Assembly (NCBI GenBank): GCA_963513935.1
Contig: OY740767.1
Span: 79,906,060 to 79,970,059, forward strand
Origin: Aphrophora alni
Lineage: Eukaryota > Arthropoda > Insecta > Hemiptera > Aphrophoridae
Length of the DNA stretch: 64,000 bases
Reading direction: 5' to 3'
Positions 48,511 to 63,096 of this stretch are shown one piece after another. The notes under the pieces were generated by a model, which searched no databases, was not told the origin of the DNA, and saw only the letters and a list, made by a program, of their open reading frames with translations. Within the stretch, counting starts at the first letter, position 1. Each line of letters starts with the position of its first letter. A program made the translations under genes and the position numbers.

Positions 48511-51500
48511 TCCTCTTTAGTGAACTTCATGTAATGACAAATGTCTTAAGGAGTACATTAATTTTATAAATAAAAATTATCCATTTCTTAGGAGAAGATA
48601 TATTTTTCCATTCTTTCTAATGTATATATATCGATATGTTCGTACAATAATTGTAATCTTCCTTAAAGCTTGTCTTTTTTGTCGCCGAACATGTAGATAC
48701 GGCACTTGTTTATAATTAGAATTACAATATTATTACAAACAGACTGGAAAGAATCGATAAATTAATAATTAATTGTCAATATAAAATAATGTAACACATT
48801 TTAAAACAAATAAACATTCAATGTATTTACTATTGTGATATCTTTTATATCAGACAAATGTCGCAATTTAGGTATAACATTTGGTGTTATTAATAAATTA
48901 ATTCTTGTATTAATTGTTTGCAAACAGTTATGTGTTTTACAGTATGTCAAATTAACTTTTTATTGTTAAATATATTTCTTTTAACGTCTCCTTAAGTAGA
49001 TAACGCTTAATTAGTCTAATGGAAAGAGTAACTGTATGTTTAGATAAAATAATATGGTTAACTTTGAAACCACATCTTGATTAGTTATGGAACTTAGATA
49101 ACTAATTACACTCACTCACAATATCACATTCCTTAACCAAAATTAATAGGGACCGTTAATTTATATGTCTTTTAAAAATGTATATAAAAAACTAAATTAT
49201 TTTTTTCGAAAAATGTAAAGGTGGCATCATAAATTGTAATGTTTGTTACATGCAATAAACATTATGAAAAAAATGATTTGTTAGATTTTCATTTGCACAG
49301 TTATTATTTTATTTGTCCACACAAGTAATCATTATAATATCGATTCATATAAATATTTCGACAAATGTTATTTAGTACAGTGTGAGAAAATAAATTTTAT
49401 TTTTGAAAAAAATAGTATTTATTGGGAAGTTGTTTATTTTTTTTTCTTTTTAAGAAATCAATGAGTATTAAATTATTTGAAGACTGAATTTTTCTGGGAA
49501 GGTAGGAAAGTTTTCAAATTTTATTGTTTAGTAAATTATGATATTTACGCGAAAATGTTTCAGATGACTTTCAAAAACAATAAATATCCCTACAGTTTTG
49601 TTGTTTACTTGTTTGTTATAACTAAAATTTGATGACCATTTTTTGGCCTTTTAAAGTAGGTGTTGAAACTATTGCCATTTCACAGGAAACTTTTACGTAA
49701 TTTAATAACACCGATTTTAGATAAATTAATTGCTTTCATTTTGGGTCCTTAATGTTTTCTCTATTGTGAAAGGTGGCAAAATTATGATTGAAATATATTT
49801 AAAAAAATTACATTTAGAAACAAAAATTAAAAATAGGTTATTTCCTGTTAGAAAGTATTATTCTTTTCAAACCATTGGAATTTAATATTCCGTTATTGTT
49901 CAATAAATATTTGTATATTAATTCTCGTTTTTTATTTGATAAAATTAAATATAGCTAAAAAAAACATCGTGGTTTGTTGGTTTAATAATCCACAACATAG
50001 CTATGCAGTAACTCTGTTGAACCCAGTTTTAATTGAAACCTTTATAGAAACAATATAAGTGTTCGCTTCCATCGTTTATAAATAGTAAATATTAAATCCT
50101 AAAATTGTCGAATTTTATAAATAATTTCTTAACAATCCATAAAGTGAAATTAACATAGCACAATTTTTAAAATGATTTCTTTAATAAATTCAAGGATACA
50201 AAATATAACTTTAAGATATGTGTGTACATTTTCTGACTTAAGTAAAATCTATCTCTAGAGAACAAACGATTATAATCAATTTAATCATCATGAACCACGC
50301 CATCCTTCAAATTCTAAAAACTACAATAATCAATTAAAATCAAATAAATAAAAATGGAGCTTACATATTGACTTTTTTTGTGAAATAACGTTAAAATTAA
50401 ACACTTAGTTTTAAAAACACAATATTTCTTAATTTTTATCTATTTTATTTGTCTATGATATTTTTTAATTTTATTTCTTAATAAATATCTAGAATGAGGT
50501 TTACCAAATTAAGTAATATTAACTAGATTGTTTGTGTCAGTTCTTGGCAAAGTGGGGGGGAGGAGGGGGGTCAATTTGTCTTTCCTTAGTCTCCAGAGAT
50601 ATTGCGGCCAACTAGGATTACAAAACTACACCTAATTAAATACCGTTTAAGCTGTAAAGCCATTAATGGCATCTTTTCTCATTTCTCCCTCTCGTAGCTT
50701 TCATATATCAATGTTTAAAAAATAAAGTCCAGAACTTCAAGTAAAGCGTTTACAGTTTTAAATATAATATCTAAAATAAATTACTTATGTAAATAATTAC
50801 GTAACAATGATTTAAATATTATTAAGCGTTTTGGGGTAAACTAAATATAAGACGAAGTGCACAGACTTTTCTTGCAATATCTATGTCGCTCTTTGTTCTA
50901 TTTATGATTACGATTGTTTAGCTCCATCATATACTTATTACATACATTTACTTGATATTACTTCCACAGATGAACAAAGTTTCTTCATGTATTTACAAGG
51001 CATATTCTATGGGAATAGTTCCCCTCAAGTGCTTGTTAATTTATAAAAATTTGGCCCATATATTGATTAGTCAGAATTATATTGGTTGCAGTCATTCTAT
51101 TGACAGTTTAACTGGGTTTTCCCACTACCTGTATGAATCGTTTTAGATCTCTTTGTTAATATCTTTACATATTATAATATCAATAGTTCTACTAGATTAT
51201 TCTACTAGATCTAACCGTAGATCATTTGCAAAACGAGTTTAGACTAATTAATTGCCTTAAAAAAACAGGAATAAAATACTTAAACCTTCAACATTTGCAG
51301 CCAGTATTGTATAATAGACTAGTTACACACATCAGTTATCAAATTTTCTGCCAGTAAACCAACAGGAGAAATAATGTGCTGAATATGTCTTTCTGACTAG
51401 TTCAACATTGACGTGTACGAATTAATAATAGTAAAAATATGTAAATAAATAAATTTAATGTTTTAGTATTTAGTAGTATCTAAAAAAATACTCCGTTGAG

Positions 51501-52754
51501 CGTCAAACAAGGGAATATATATCTTTATTGTTTGAAGGTACTCTTTATTTGATTTGTTTGTGGCCATACTCTTATTTAAACCTAACATTGGTAACAGGTT
51601 TGAAATTAAGGATCTCAAGATTTAGAATAAGTATATAAGAAAAAAGGTGTTTAGAATACGTGGGTTTAGAAATTTAATAAAAATAGTATTCATTGCGAGA
51701 AAACCGACTGGAGTTTTGATTAAACTTGTATTACTTTTACTTATTCAAATAAATATTAAATTATTAATAATTCACAGATACAATTATATAACCCGATACT
51801 TCATTCTATGTTTGTTTCATTATCTCAATAAAATTGTTCTATGTTTCAGGGAGTCGATTAAAATATTCTCTCCATATAAAAAACGATTTCTATTTAAATC
51901 AAAGGTAATATCCAGGATATGTAATCGAAATATTTTTGTTGTTGTAATAAAAATAAACATTTTATAATGTATAAAATGAGCAATGGATTGTTATTAACAC
52001 TATATATTTACAGTTATCGAAATCATTAACTACAAGAGTGGAATTACTAGTTTTGGTCTTTAGCATTAAGATGTAAATGGTTTTCTTAATTGTCAAGTCT
52101 TACAAACCGAACTTATTGCTAAATTTATGCTTTCAGTATACTAGCACCGTTCCTAATTATATAATTAACTCAAGATATAATTATTTAAGAAAAATTAACA
52201 ATTTAAACATAATAGTAGTGGAAAACGTTTTCGACAAGATATGAACTACATCAAATGCTTGATACACTCGTTATTTTCAAAATTGGATATAATGACAACA
52301 GAAGAGTGTTATGTTACAGATATGATACAGATATAATCAAGAGATATCTTAAATAACTTACAACAAGTATATGGCTTAGTAAATTCTTTTATCTTTTCAA
52401 ATCTAACGTGCTAAAACTTTGATAGTGCATATTGTAAAATAAATAAGTAATTTTAATAAAATCTATTAAATACTATTATTATTTTAAAATTACTAAGATT
52501 GTACTTGAATTTTACCTTCTCACTCTGTGTATATATGTGTAGAGAGAGAAATATTTTGATAGAAAAAAAAATTGATTATATGATTTTCAAGGAAAAATAA
52601 GTTTTTAATTTTCCTTGTGACCTCTAACAAGTATTTATTTTATACAGCATTTGCGATTGATGTAGTATCTATATTTTGCCTAAAGTGATAACTGAATATT
52701 TATAATATTAATTATGTTCCGTGTATATTTTCATTTCTTGTTGATTTTAATTGT

Positions 52755-52756
<2 letters not shown>
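48511..52756. other. AT-rich spacer, no gene recognised
   Basis: No supported coding sequence. A G-rich tract (7 G, then GG, then 6 G) at 50,554-50,570 stands out from the AT-rich background. The frames at 50952-51146 and 51647-51967 have no motif. Confidence 0.5.

Positions 52757-52798
<42 letters not shown>
52757..52798. repeat. (TA)n microsatellite
   Basis: About 20 TA units. Confidence 0.95.
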
Positions 52799-52802
<4 letters not shown>

Positions 52803-52903
52803 ATAAGTTATATTATTAATTTATTACCGATTTGTATTTAGAACTTGGTGATACTTATTAAATAATTATTCAAAGAATAAGTAACAGGTAGGTCGCCCTT
52901 GGG

Positions 52904-53107
52904 TGAAAACCCTATCATTTAGCCACTTATAAGTGGTTAAATCAACACTATCTTAATGTTTTTAAGGATGTGTGAGGAGGTTTGTCCAGAGGAAAGTGAA
53001 TCACCGAATCCCAACTCTTTTCGATTTGTCTCACCAAAATATGCTTTATATTTAGTATTAATCTAATTATACACTAAACAAATACATGTTCATACTAATT
53101 GTAACTT
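52904..53107 (+). repeat. Dispersed repeat, copy 1, with a 14-bp palindrome
   Basis: About 200 bp, aligned by eye with 55,842-56,050 in the same orientation. It holds TATCATTTAG, the perfect palindrome CCACTTATAAGTGG at 52,923-52,936, AATCAACACTA, GAGGAGGTTTG-CCAGAGGA, CCCAACTCTTTTCGATTT-CTCACCA and TAATCTAATTAT. No coding potential. It may be a miniature element or a SINE-like unit. Confidence 0.85.
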
Positions 53108-53380
53108 AGATATTATTATTTTTTAGGAGGGTAAATTCATAAAGACAGAAATATACAAAAACAATTGAATTATTGGAAAGAAAAATAATACTTGAATGTA
53201 GGCGGGATTCAAAAAGGGAAATATCCCTAACGAATAAAAAAAAAATCAATTATATAATTAAATACTTTTACATCGACTGAGAAGGCGATATATAAAACAA
53301 AATTTCAACCAAATAGAAGGGAACACTAGCATTCTTATTCGAACAGAACCAAGGAAAAGAACGCCAGTACCCTGCGACTT

Positions 53381-53431
<51 letters not shown>

Positions 53432-55841
53432 GTATGGACCGGAGTAAAATGTACTTAGCATATAAACTAAAACAAATCAAATGGTTTTTAACCTATTAAA
53501 CCATTCAAGTCCTAATTCTCTACTGCATCGTGCGGCTGGGTAATACATCCGGAGGGGTTTCAAAATGGACGGATCTAGATTTGTTATTCATAATTGTAGT
53601 TAAACCATTAGAGGGCGAATAACATTTTCATTGTGTAGAAATATTGAGTATATGGCCTGAATAAATATAAGATGTGGTTAAGGACTAATATTGATGTAGT
53701 CGAACTTAAATTATTGTTTTAAGTTTAAATTAATAGAAGTAATGGTGCATAGTTTCTTATAAACTCTTGTACTACATTAAAAAGACCAAGGTTGGTAGAA
53801 GAGAAATGACGATATGTAAATGGGTAAGAAAGAAATTGTGTAGGGAGGGGGAGGAAACTGTGGTTTCTATAAAAGGGGTAATAAAAACACTAGTTTTAAA
53901 AATATTTCCAGGTCTATTATCTCGGAGGGAGGTGTATAGTGTAATTTGTGTGGATGAAATGGTGGAGATTAACCGATAAGGATATTGAGAAGAGAGATTC
54001 TTTTTTGCATGCAGACTAAATCATACATAATCCACCAATGCCCTACCATTCCCCGCCACTCCTTGGTGGTCAAAGGCAAAATAATAGGAGTAAATTCTGG
54101 ACAGGGCAGAACCTATTCTCTCAATGTAAGGTCTGTTTACAGATGAAAATGTAACGTAAGTTCAATATTATGTAAAAATATGAGAAGAAAGAAGAGAAGA
54201 AAAGCTTTTAATTATTACTTGCCCGATCTGGCAGTATCTGACTATCTGGCGAGACGAAATATTTGAACCCGGCGTGCGGTTAGGATCAACTCAGTTGGAG
54301 GAGAGATTACAAAAAATATTAGTTTTTCCGTGGAGAAAAGAGAACGGCGTAAATTCTCAAATTACCCAAGGGTGAAAAAAAAATGAATTCCGTCTCTTAA
54401 AAAATAAGAGGTCGGCCAGTTGTAACCTCCCGCTTTGGTAATAACCCTAATATCACTATTGATAAATGACAGTAATCCAAGGTAAAAATTCCGAGAGGCT
54501 GAATTTTATGAAGTTGATAATTAATAATAGGGATAAAGGGGAGTACAAATGAGCAGATTATTTCCTGAGGGTTCACTCTACGAATTATTAGCAAAAGATA
54601 TAAAAATTGGATTTTAAAAAGTCATCAGTGTTTCACAAAATGAATATGTTTAAAGTTTGGGCTCCAAGACTAGGTGCTATGTGAACATGTTAAATTAATG
54701 TAACCTAATTCATTATTGAAAATAAAATAATGCCACTCAAAACATTGGTTAACATCAGTCTTAAACGAATTTGAATCATGGCAGATTACCTTATTTCAAT
54801 CATGAAATCAGCCAATTATATATAAGAAGAATACAACATTATGTACATACAATTAGATTGTCATACTTGGACTCCAGCAATAATAGCATTAAGTAAACTG
54901 CCTATCTTCAACTGGATCTATTGTATTTCCTACATCAACTGTTTTAAGATTCTGGTTCTTACTAGTTACTAATTTTAGTACTTATTAGCTTTGAAATATA
55001 CTGAATATGAAGTAGAGAGAGAAACAAATTTATTTCAGAAACATTTATATTAAAAAATGAATTTGGTTATTCAGTAGCAAACTTTTGTTACAAACAGTAA
55101 TAAAATAATTATTGAACTTGTGGCTAATAGGTTGTGACCAAAGTAAATCTTTCGGAGTTACTTTATTAATTGCTTATTTTTTAGTTTAATCATTTTTTGT
55201 TTTTGTTTTATTTTGCAGTATTGTTTCTATGTTTTTTGTGTGCTAATTTTCAAAATGTTGAATTCAACTATTTTTACTTATCGTATAGACACAAATGTGA
55301 AATCTAAGGACTATTGAAAGTTCGCAAATAGGCAATTAGAAAATGTTATAACAATATGGAACTCATAAACTAAAACAAATAAATCCTGCAAAATCAGTTA
55401 AGTATTGTAAACATAAAATTCATTTACTTGCTAGACTATTTCAAATTATTCAAACAACATGTCACTAATTTTTCGCACATACAAAAGTTGAACAGGTCGA
55501 TAAAAAAAAAAAAAAAAATCCTGTCCGACTGACCTAATTAAAGCCCTCTCTAAATATAGATCTAAAGATATTTTAATCTATAAAAATTGGACACAGTGAA
55601 TTTATTGTCCATAAACAAGGAAGGCATTTTAAATTAATTAGGAAATCGCGAGGAAAGAAAATATTATTTAAAGAAAAAGAAAAAAAACGGGCATATATAA
55701 TATGGAAACTGATTAATAGATATAATAATATAGGTAAAACGAATTGGAATAGAACGAACAAAAAACTTTACATTTCCAGACGGATGTCATACTTCCGGTT
55801 GCATAATTGCTATACACATGTCGGCTTAATCCAATGAGACC
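53108..55841. other. Unassigned DNA between two direct repeat copies
   Basis: Contains a 43-base A-run and, from about 53,500 to 54,620, DNA with more G than its surroundings. No open frame carries a recognisable domain. A frame open on the plus strand at about 55,577-55,837 (about 87 codons, no ATG) gives a very basic peptide that I do not recognise. If the flanking direct repeats were the ends of one element, this would be its interior, but nothing here resembles gag, pol or a transposase. Confidence 0.4.
53385..53427. repeat. Poly(A) run of 43 bases
   Basis: Uninterrupted A run in the plus strand after GCGACTTACAT. It could be the 3' tail of a retroposed sequence lying to its left (about 53,220-53,384), but no SINE or LINE body or target duplication is recognised. 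Confidence 0.9.
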
Positions 55842-56050
55842 ATGAAAACTGTATCATTTAGCCACTACGAAGTGGTGAAATCAACACTAACTTAATATAA
55901 GGTAGGATACGTGGAGGAGGTTTCCCCAGAGGACCGTGAATCATTGATTTATTCCCCAACTCTTTTCGATTTTCTCACCAGATTAAACCTTATCATTATT
56001 TAATCTAATTATAAGCTAAACTCAATATATGATAATACTAATTGTAATTT
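55842..56050 (+). repeat. Dispersed repeat, copy 2, with a small hairpin
   Basis: Second copy of the 52,904-53,107 unit. The palindrome has become CCACTACGAAGTGG at 55,862-55,875 (five-base stem, four-base loop). Most of the other conserved blocks are kept with substitutions and short indels. The copies differ enough that they are not a recent duplication. Confidence 0.85.
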
Positions 56051-57100
56051 TATGTAATTTCTAATCAATCATTTCATTTAGTTTTAAACGCGGTTGTTAA
56101 TTAATATATTATATAATAAATATCGAATGGGTGCCGGCTCAAACACCATTGCGCTTAAGACCGATTGTAAAACCTGTTGAGTTTTATCGCCTACGGTTAA
56201 ATAAAAGACATCGAACGACTAAAACACAACTGTACTCACTGAAGGTCGCACGGACACCACTGTTTGGTATCTCTTGTTTTCTTATCGAAACGTCTTTTTC
56301 CTAATAACCCCACGGTAGCTTAGGGTCCCACATGTGGTACGCCACAAATAGAAATATAGTTATATCAACAATTTTTGTTTTTAACGGTGAATGAATGGCA
56401 AACATAAATGAGTTAGTTAGAAAAATCGAAAATGAGTATTACTGTGTGAATAATTATAAAATAAATTATCATTATTATTTATGAAAATTGAATATCAATG
56501 GTATGGTCAAATGATATACTTTGTTTCAGCTGTGAGAATGGCAGTAAAGTTACTATATTAATGTGAAATAAATAAAAGTGTGGTTTTTATAGTGCATAAA
56601 TATAATTCAAGGAATAATTGTAGAACTTTGAAATATTGAAATTTATAATAAATTTAAACGAAATATATAGTGAAAAAGTCATAATAACAAAACTAATAAG
56701 GGTTTCAAGAGATCTAGCATGTTGTACGTTTACATAATCCGGAAGCGAGTTCATTAATTATTTGGGTTTTTACCTAATTAACTTGTAATATATTGCAACA
56801 GTTCCAAAGTAAAGTTACAAAACCCCATTAGTTACTTTACGTAATTTAATTTGCTGAATAACCATAACCAAAATATGTTATTAAGTTGATGTTGATTAAT
56901 TTTAACTTCAAAATAAAATATAAATGTAAATCTTAATATTTCAACGATTATATTGAGACAAAACTGTTGATTAAAAGGAACAGAAATTATTATTAATAAA
57001 CAATATTACTTAATAAATTTAATTAAATTATCGTTCGCAATGTTATATCTCTAGGGTTTCATAATGTTTGTTTTACTAAGGAGAAAATAAATGAAGAATG

Positions 57101-57101
<1 letters not shown>
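56051..57101. other. AT-rich spacer, no gene recognised
   Basis: Nothing supported on either strand. Confidence 0.5.

Positions 57102-57151
<50 letters not shown>
57102..57151. repeat. (AT)n microsatellite
   Basis: About 25 AT units. Confidence 0.95.
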
Positions 57152-57156
<5 letters not shown>

Positions 57157-60100
57157 TTTCCTATTATTTATTTAGTTACATAAATAAGGTTTAGAGTAAA
57201 AATTCATTTTTTCCTGTGCCGGAATATACAAACAACGACAAGAGCGCTAAGAAATATACAATTAGTACAGTTTTTACTAATAAAAACACTGCTAGGCAAC
57301 ATCTCGTTAAATCCATACCGCCTCATCCCAATCAGGATTCCCAAACAGTTTTTAATGAATTAAATATAAATTTTACAGGCAATATGTCGATGAGACAAAC
57401 ACAATTCAAAATATACAATTTATTGAACAATAGTTTAGTCTTAATAACAAAATTAAAAATAATACAACGAATAAACGTATATAAACCGACATAATTGAAG
57501 TGTCATATTTTAAGCTATAGGACAAAAATATTTCAGCCAAACCGGTGTTGAATACAAAATTAACATTTGAAAAGAAAGATGACTCTACTTAAATATGGCT
57601 GACAGTTGTTTATGTTACATCCCAACAAGGAGATTTAACTTCGACACTAGGATCACAAAATAAATCCTAAAAAAGAGGTCAATAGTTTTTCACCTTTATA
57701 AACGTTAGGTCACCATTCCATTGACATACAGCCCCTTATTTGTTCCGACCAAAAAATACAGTTGTTTCATCATGGTGTTTGACTTTCCATTTGTGCTAAA
57801 TTTTTGAGACTTTTTATTATCCTTATCAGGATAGTATTTACTATTTGTTAGTTTAACTGTTCAGACCTACTTTAGCTAGGTTTGTGTTCCTTTCTCATAT
57901 TATTAGTTTTAGCTTTTTTGTTTGGAACATGCCCCTTTTATATTAGTCTATGTTGACGATCTTCGCCTTTATCACATTCTAGGTTTATAATTTGATAACG
58001 TAAGTTTATGTATACTGTTGAAACGTCGTCTATTGGTTTGTATAATGCACAAAAGATAACACAAGCAGGTTAAAAATATCAGTAAATTTTATCTATCGCT
58101 TTATCAACTGATAACGTTTTCGAACTTTAATGGTTATAAAAGATATAGTATTACTAACTACAATAAAATACACTTGACTAATTTAATATGAAAATTATTT
58201 TATATTTATCTGTGAACTTTAAACAAAATATCATCATATTATAAAAGGGTTATACTTTATAATATAAAAATATAGTAATTTGACTAAAATTTAATATAAA
58301 ACATTCATTAACAGGTATATGTAAATATTCTGGATTCATCTAAAATAATAAAAAGTGAAATATATGTAATTGTTACAGAAATATAAATTTTGTGATCATT
58401 AGCTTTGTTATATTTTAGATGGATAATCTATAAGAGTTATACAATTATATTTGATTCATGATTTAGATCAGACTCTCTAGGGTCTAATAATTTAGTTAGA
58501 GGAATGTTGTAAATCAGGATAACTACTGTCCAGGGAAACCTTGCAGCAATCTCCTGGAGACTAACTGCACCTTACGGACGTGTGCCTTATATTCATATAG
58601 GTCGAATCAATATGTAAAACATAGGTGTAGTGTAAAAATGATAAGAGTAATCTTCTTGTATATTTTAAAATCAGACGTTTTCAATAATTGAATTTAATAT
58701 ATCGGTCTATAGGATTCATTAGAGCTTAAACATTTCAGATATCCTAATTACAAAAGAACAACGGATCTCCAGGATAAAGGTACATAAAATTTCTCAGTTC
58801 GAAAAAACAATGAGATTCAAATTTGGTTACATTATTGTAATACTTTTTAATTTTAATTATACTCTCATAGTCATCGAAAGGATACAATACAAATCTAAAG
58901 ATTGCATGTAATTTAATTTAAACATATGCTTCATTTGCCAATAGCACCAAACACACTTAGAAATGTAAAATAACGTCGTTTCTACGAGCAATTAGTTTCG
59001 TTAAGTGGGTAGTTTGCGAAAAGAGACAGACTTGCTTACACGTAACTATAGAATCAAAATTGTTTCACTGTTAAATGATTAATTAAGAAATATTGTCAGA
59101 TGTGATTAGTTGTAAATTTAAACAGATATTGTTTACAGAATATGTGTATGTATAATAAGCAATATCAGTTTTCAAATTAACTCACTGTGCAGGTCATCCA
59201 TTACATTTCCGGTTTTGTAGTTAGAATCTCGTAAATTCCAAATATAAGTTTTTTCAGACACTTCCTTTTCTTGTGAAATTCTGTTAAAGGTTGATTTGAA
59301 TATATTCTGCATATGAAACGTTTATTCACAATGTGTTTACTGTAAATTTTTATTGCTAAAAACATAAGATCATTCTGAGTTAGATTAGGAATTAATAGTA
59401 TTAAATTAGATTATGTAAATAACTTTCAAAATTATACATTTGAGAATTTAAGGTTAATTATTTCATGGAATACAAACTAGATATATTAGGTAACAAAATA
59501 ATTCTGAAATTTGTAATTCTTACGAAGTCCCGTTTTGTGAATTCGATTAACCAACAGAAATCAAATTTTATTCCTCTTTCTTCTTCTCTTCATTTGATCA
59601 ACGCGTCTGTCAATACACGTCTTTGGTATAAGATAGGTTTGGAAAAATTTCATCGTTGGAAAGAGTGCCAATAAGATTATCTATGTAACTAATTATAATA
59701 TAATTCTAATTTTAGAAATAGAAATAGGGCCTACGTTTCTAAACTATGTTTTAAATTTTTTCTATGCTTTAGAATTATTACGTATTAACGGAGTTTATTT
59801 ATATTCTCAAAACATTGTGAATTAAATTGTATATACTCAAATTACGTCAATCGTCCGATAAAACTAGATCAGCATTTTGAACGCTGTGATTGAAAACTTT
59901 ATTACGATGTAAGCCTACTTGGGGTTCACGATGCACTTACATATGGCGTTCATAATAGTAATATATCGACTTAATTATAGCAAGTGAAGACTCATTAAAT
60001 GTATCTAACTATAAAATACAAAAAAAGGCAATGTATGTAATATTCTAGTCTTACAAGGTCAGCTTGCAAGTTAATGGAGGTTAAATTTATCAAAGCAACA

Positions 60101-63065
60101 AGTTTCGTCTCTAATATATATAATTCCTTAGATTTTTATTTTATTTTACGCATGAATAAGTTAGACAACGTATCTAATAATTGTTAAACATTTATTACTT
60201 TTATATATTTATAGCTTATTTGATTATAAATTATGAACAGAAATCTGTAAATTAAATCAAGGATTATAAAGTAAATGATTATAAAATAAATATTCATATA
60301 GGACAGTGATATTTATCTGTTAGGTAAAAGGAACCATTAGGACTTGAATATCAAAACATGAGGGTGATAACATTTACACGTTCGAGATCATGATGCTATT
60401 TTTTCAAAGGAATCCATTTTACAAAACACACACATATTATACAAATTTAACAGACATCTAACGATGAAATTCAAAATCTCCCAAAAGAAAGTTTTATAAT
60501 ACATAAAATTTATAAGATACACATGCATCTAAAAATGGACATTCCAAAATATATTTAGTAATTCAAAAAGTAATATTATTAAAAAATTATTTATAATATT
60601 ATTTGCTCTTTGTTCAGAAACTCTTTGTTTTATGATGGTTTATGTTTCATTTGATTAGATATCGCCTTAACTTATATAACATTTTGAGATAACATTCTAC
60701 ACACAAATCTAGACAGAATGTTATGTAGCCTTCATTGAGAAACTTATTGATTAAATATTGAACACTTCCCATTAATGTTAAAATGTTTAATAATAACTTA
60801 TGTCATACTAAATTTCCACGTATTATTTTGTAAGCTGAAGTTATAGGAGAATAGACTTAAATGAAATTTAATGTTTTTGGAACGAAGATTGTATGGATTT
60901 TGTTTTGTTTTCTTATTTTACATACAACAATCCGACTACGATTTTTCAATCTCTTCAGTATATAGTATGTTATATCTACACAAAAATGTAGGCGTACATC
61001 TCATTTCAGTTGCATTCTAATTTATTTTGTATGATATATCTTTCTGTTTGCGGCTTACATTTGCCCCACGCATTAGTATTTTACTGAAAATAATTTTTTT
61101 TAAATATTCTTTGATGCAATTTTAAAGTAAATTTTGAACTTGTTTAAAATAACTGTCGAAAAGTTGGTGAAAACACTGAAGAGTGAATACGTTTAGTGAA
61201 TCACCTAAATACATGTAATGTTGATGTTACTTTTGATAAATATTTTATAAAACAAAATTTATCATATAATAACTCTAAATAGTTTAATGTGTGTAGCTAA
61301 AGATACAAAAATTTGATGTAACATATAACAATACTTCTAATGTTTACCAATAATCACTAAATTTCAGCATTAGGCTCTTATTTAAAAATATGTCGCTTAT
61401 TTTTACTACTAGGAGGATATTAATAATATTGTTTGTGAAACCATTAGTAGCATATACAAATCGAAATTAGTTAAAATCAATTACCCAAAATCTAGAAGAT
61501 TACTTCTGCATTAAAAAATTTTTTTTTACATATTATCTAAACATTTAAATTATGAGAAAAAGGTGTAATACAACAAAACGTATATAGTATTTCTGCAGTG
61601 TTAATAAAAAAATATAATATACATGTAATGAAAACAAATTAAATTAGGCTAATAACGTAATTGAACTACATTTTTATTTAGTTTTTACATGTGTTATTTT
61701 ACAAACAATTTATGACTTCGTGAAATGATAACATTCCGGTATTTGGGTGAACATTTTATAAAACATATTTTATTTTTGTAAATTTTCAAGAATAAAATAC
61801 AAAAATAAACTTCTGTTTAAAGTGAAGTAAAATGAAGTGTTTGGAATTAAAAGCAAAATCAATTAACCTTTACTTGTTATGCAATGATGTTTATTTGCCA
61901 CTTTAAATACCCATTTTAAAATTTAAAAAAAAAACATTGTAGTAAACCCATAAAACTGAACTTTAGTAACTTAAGTATTAATAATCAAACCATAAAATCG
62001 CCTTAAGTTATAATTTGAAAATTTAAAGTCGGACTATAATCTTGTTACAAAGAGTATGCCATAAATCACATTTTATGGCCATGCAAATGTTGACGTATTT
62101 AAGGCAAGTGCATTTATCATTTTAACCTAGAAGTCTTGGACGATTTATATTTATGCTTAGAGTTGGTAGTTTAAAATTACAATAATAATATTTTTCAATT
62201 TATAAATATAAGTTCCTTTTGAAATTTGATAACCGACTAAACTATTGACTTTTACATTTTACTATTAGAGATGAAACTTGTTTGAGGGTGTTCAAGTATT
62301 ATATATATTTATACACAATATAACAATCAATAATTCTAACATATTATTGAATACTAGTTGATTGCGAAAATAAAATTCCTTATATAAATTAGTATATGCC
62401 ATACATCTGATTAAATTATGACGTTGAGAGAGCATATTATATACCAAATGTTATATATGTAATAATTTACTGACTAGGGTTATTTCAAGAAAGTTGTATG
62501 TAAACAAATTGACATCTATAGTTAAATTTTAGTAGATCCATAATGTTAAATGCTCAATTTGTTTTAAAGCTTTCCTGACTAGTACGGGATATTTTATTAA
62601 ATTTTTGTGAAATTGAACCCTTTACCTTTAAATGAGACAAAATTTCTTACTACACTCTTTTGTTTTATCACATAAACAAGAAGGAACATTTATATAAAAA
62701 GTGTCTCTATATTGGACTATGGTATTTAACGACAATCTGTGTTAATTATTTTTTAATATATTAAAATCCAATTTTACAAATTAAAAAAAAAACACAATCA
62801 ATTAAGTAACCATAATTCACAAACGCAGGATGATTATTGTTACAATAAAGTAATATAATTTTTATAAAGTTACAAACACAATAGTTGTTTTATATTTTAG
62901 TTTAAGTATGCATTGCTTCCTTACTGCATATCGCACTGTAGACTGAAGCAATATTAATACAAATAAATGCATTTAATGTAGCGACGAAACTAGTTAATTT
63001 ATGTTTATCAAGTAAATTAATATACCTCCAATTTTTCTATTTTGTATCCACTCTCGTTTCACGTT
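57152..63065. other. Long AT-rich stretch, no gene firmly recognised
   Basis: The only frame worth noting is 57,216-57,494 (92 codons). Its part TARQHLVKSI...NINFTG weakly recalls the retroviral-type integrase core of gypsy-like elements (TAxxV... G-x-NFTG), but the catalytic Asp context is not convincing. The frame at 59,465-59,674 has no motif. The rest shows no array, repeat or coding signal. Confidence 0.4.
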
Positions 63066-63096
63066 TAATAAATAAATAAATATATATATATATAAA
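63066..63096. repeat. Compound microsatellite (AATA)n then (TA)n
   Basis: Three to four AATA units passing into about eight TA units, the same order as the array at 3,582. Confidence 0.9.

Noticed and set aside
54247..54310. tRNA-like words (TTGAACCCGG, CTCAGTTGGAGGAG)
   Set aside because: They lie in the wrong order and strand relation to form a tRNA or a pol III promoter.
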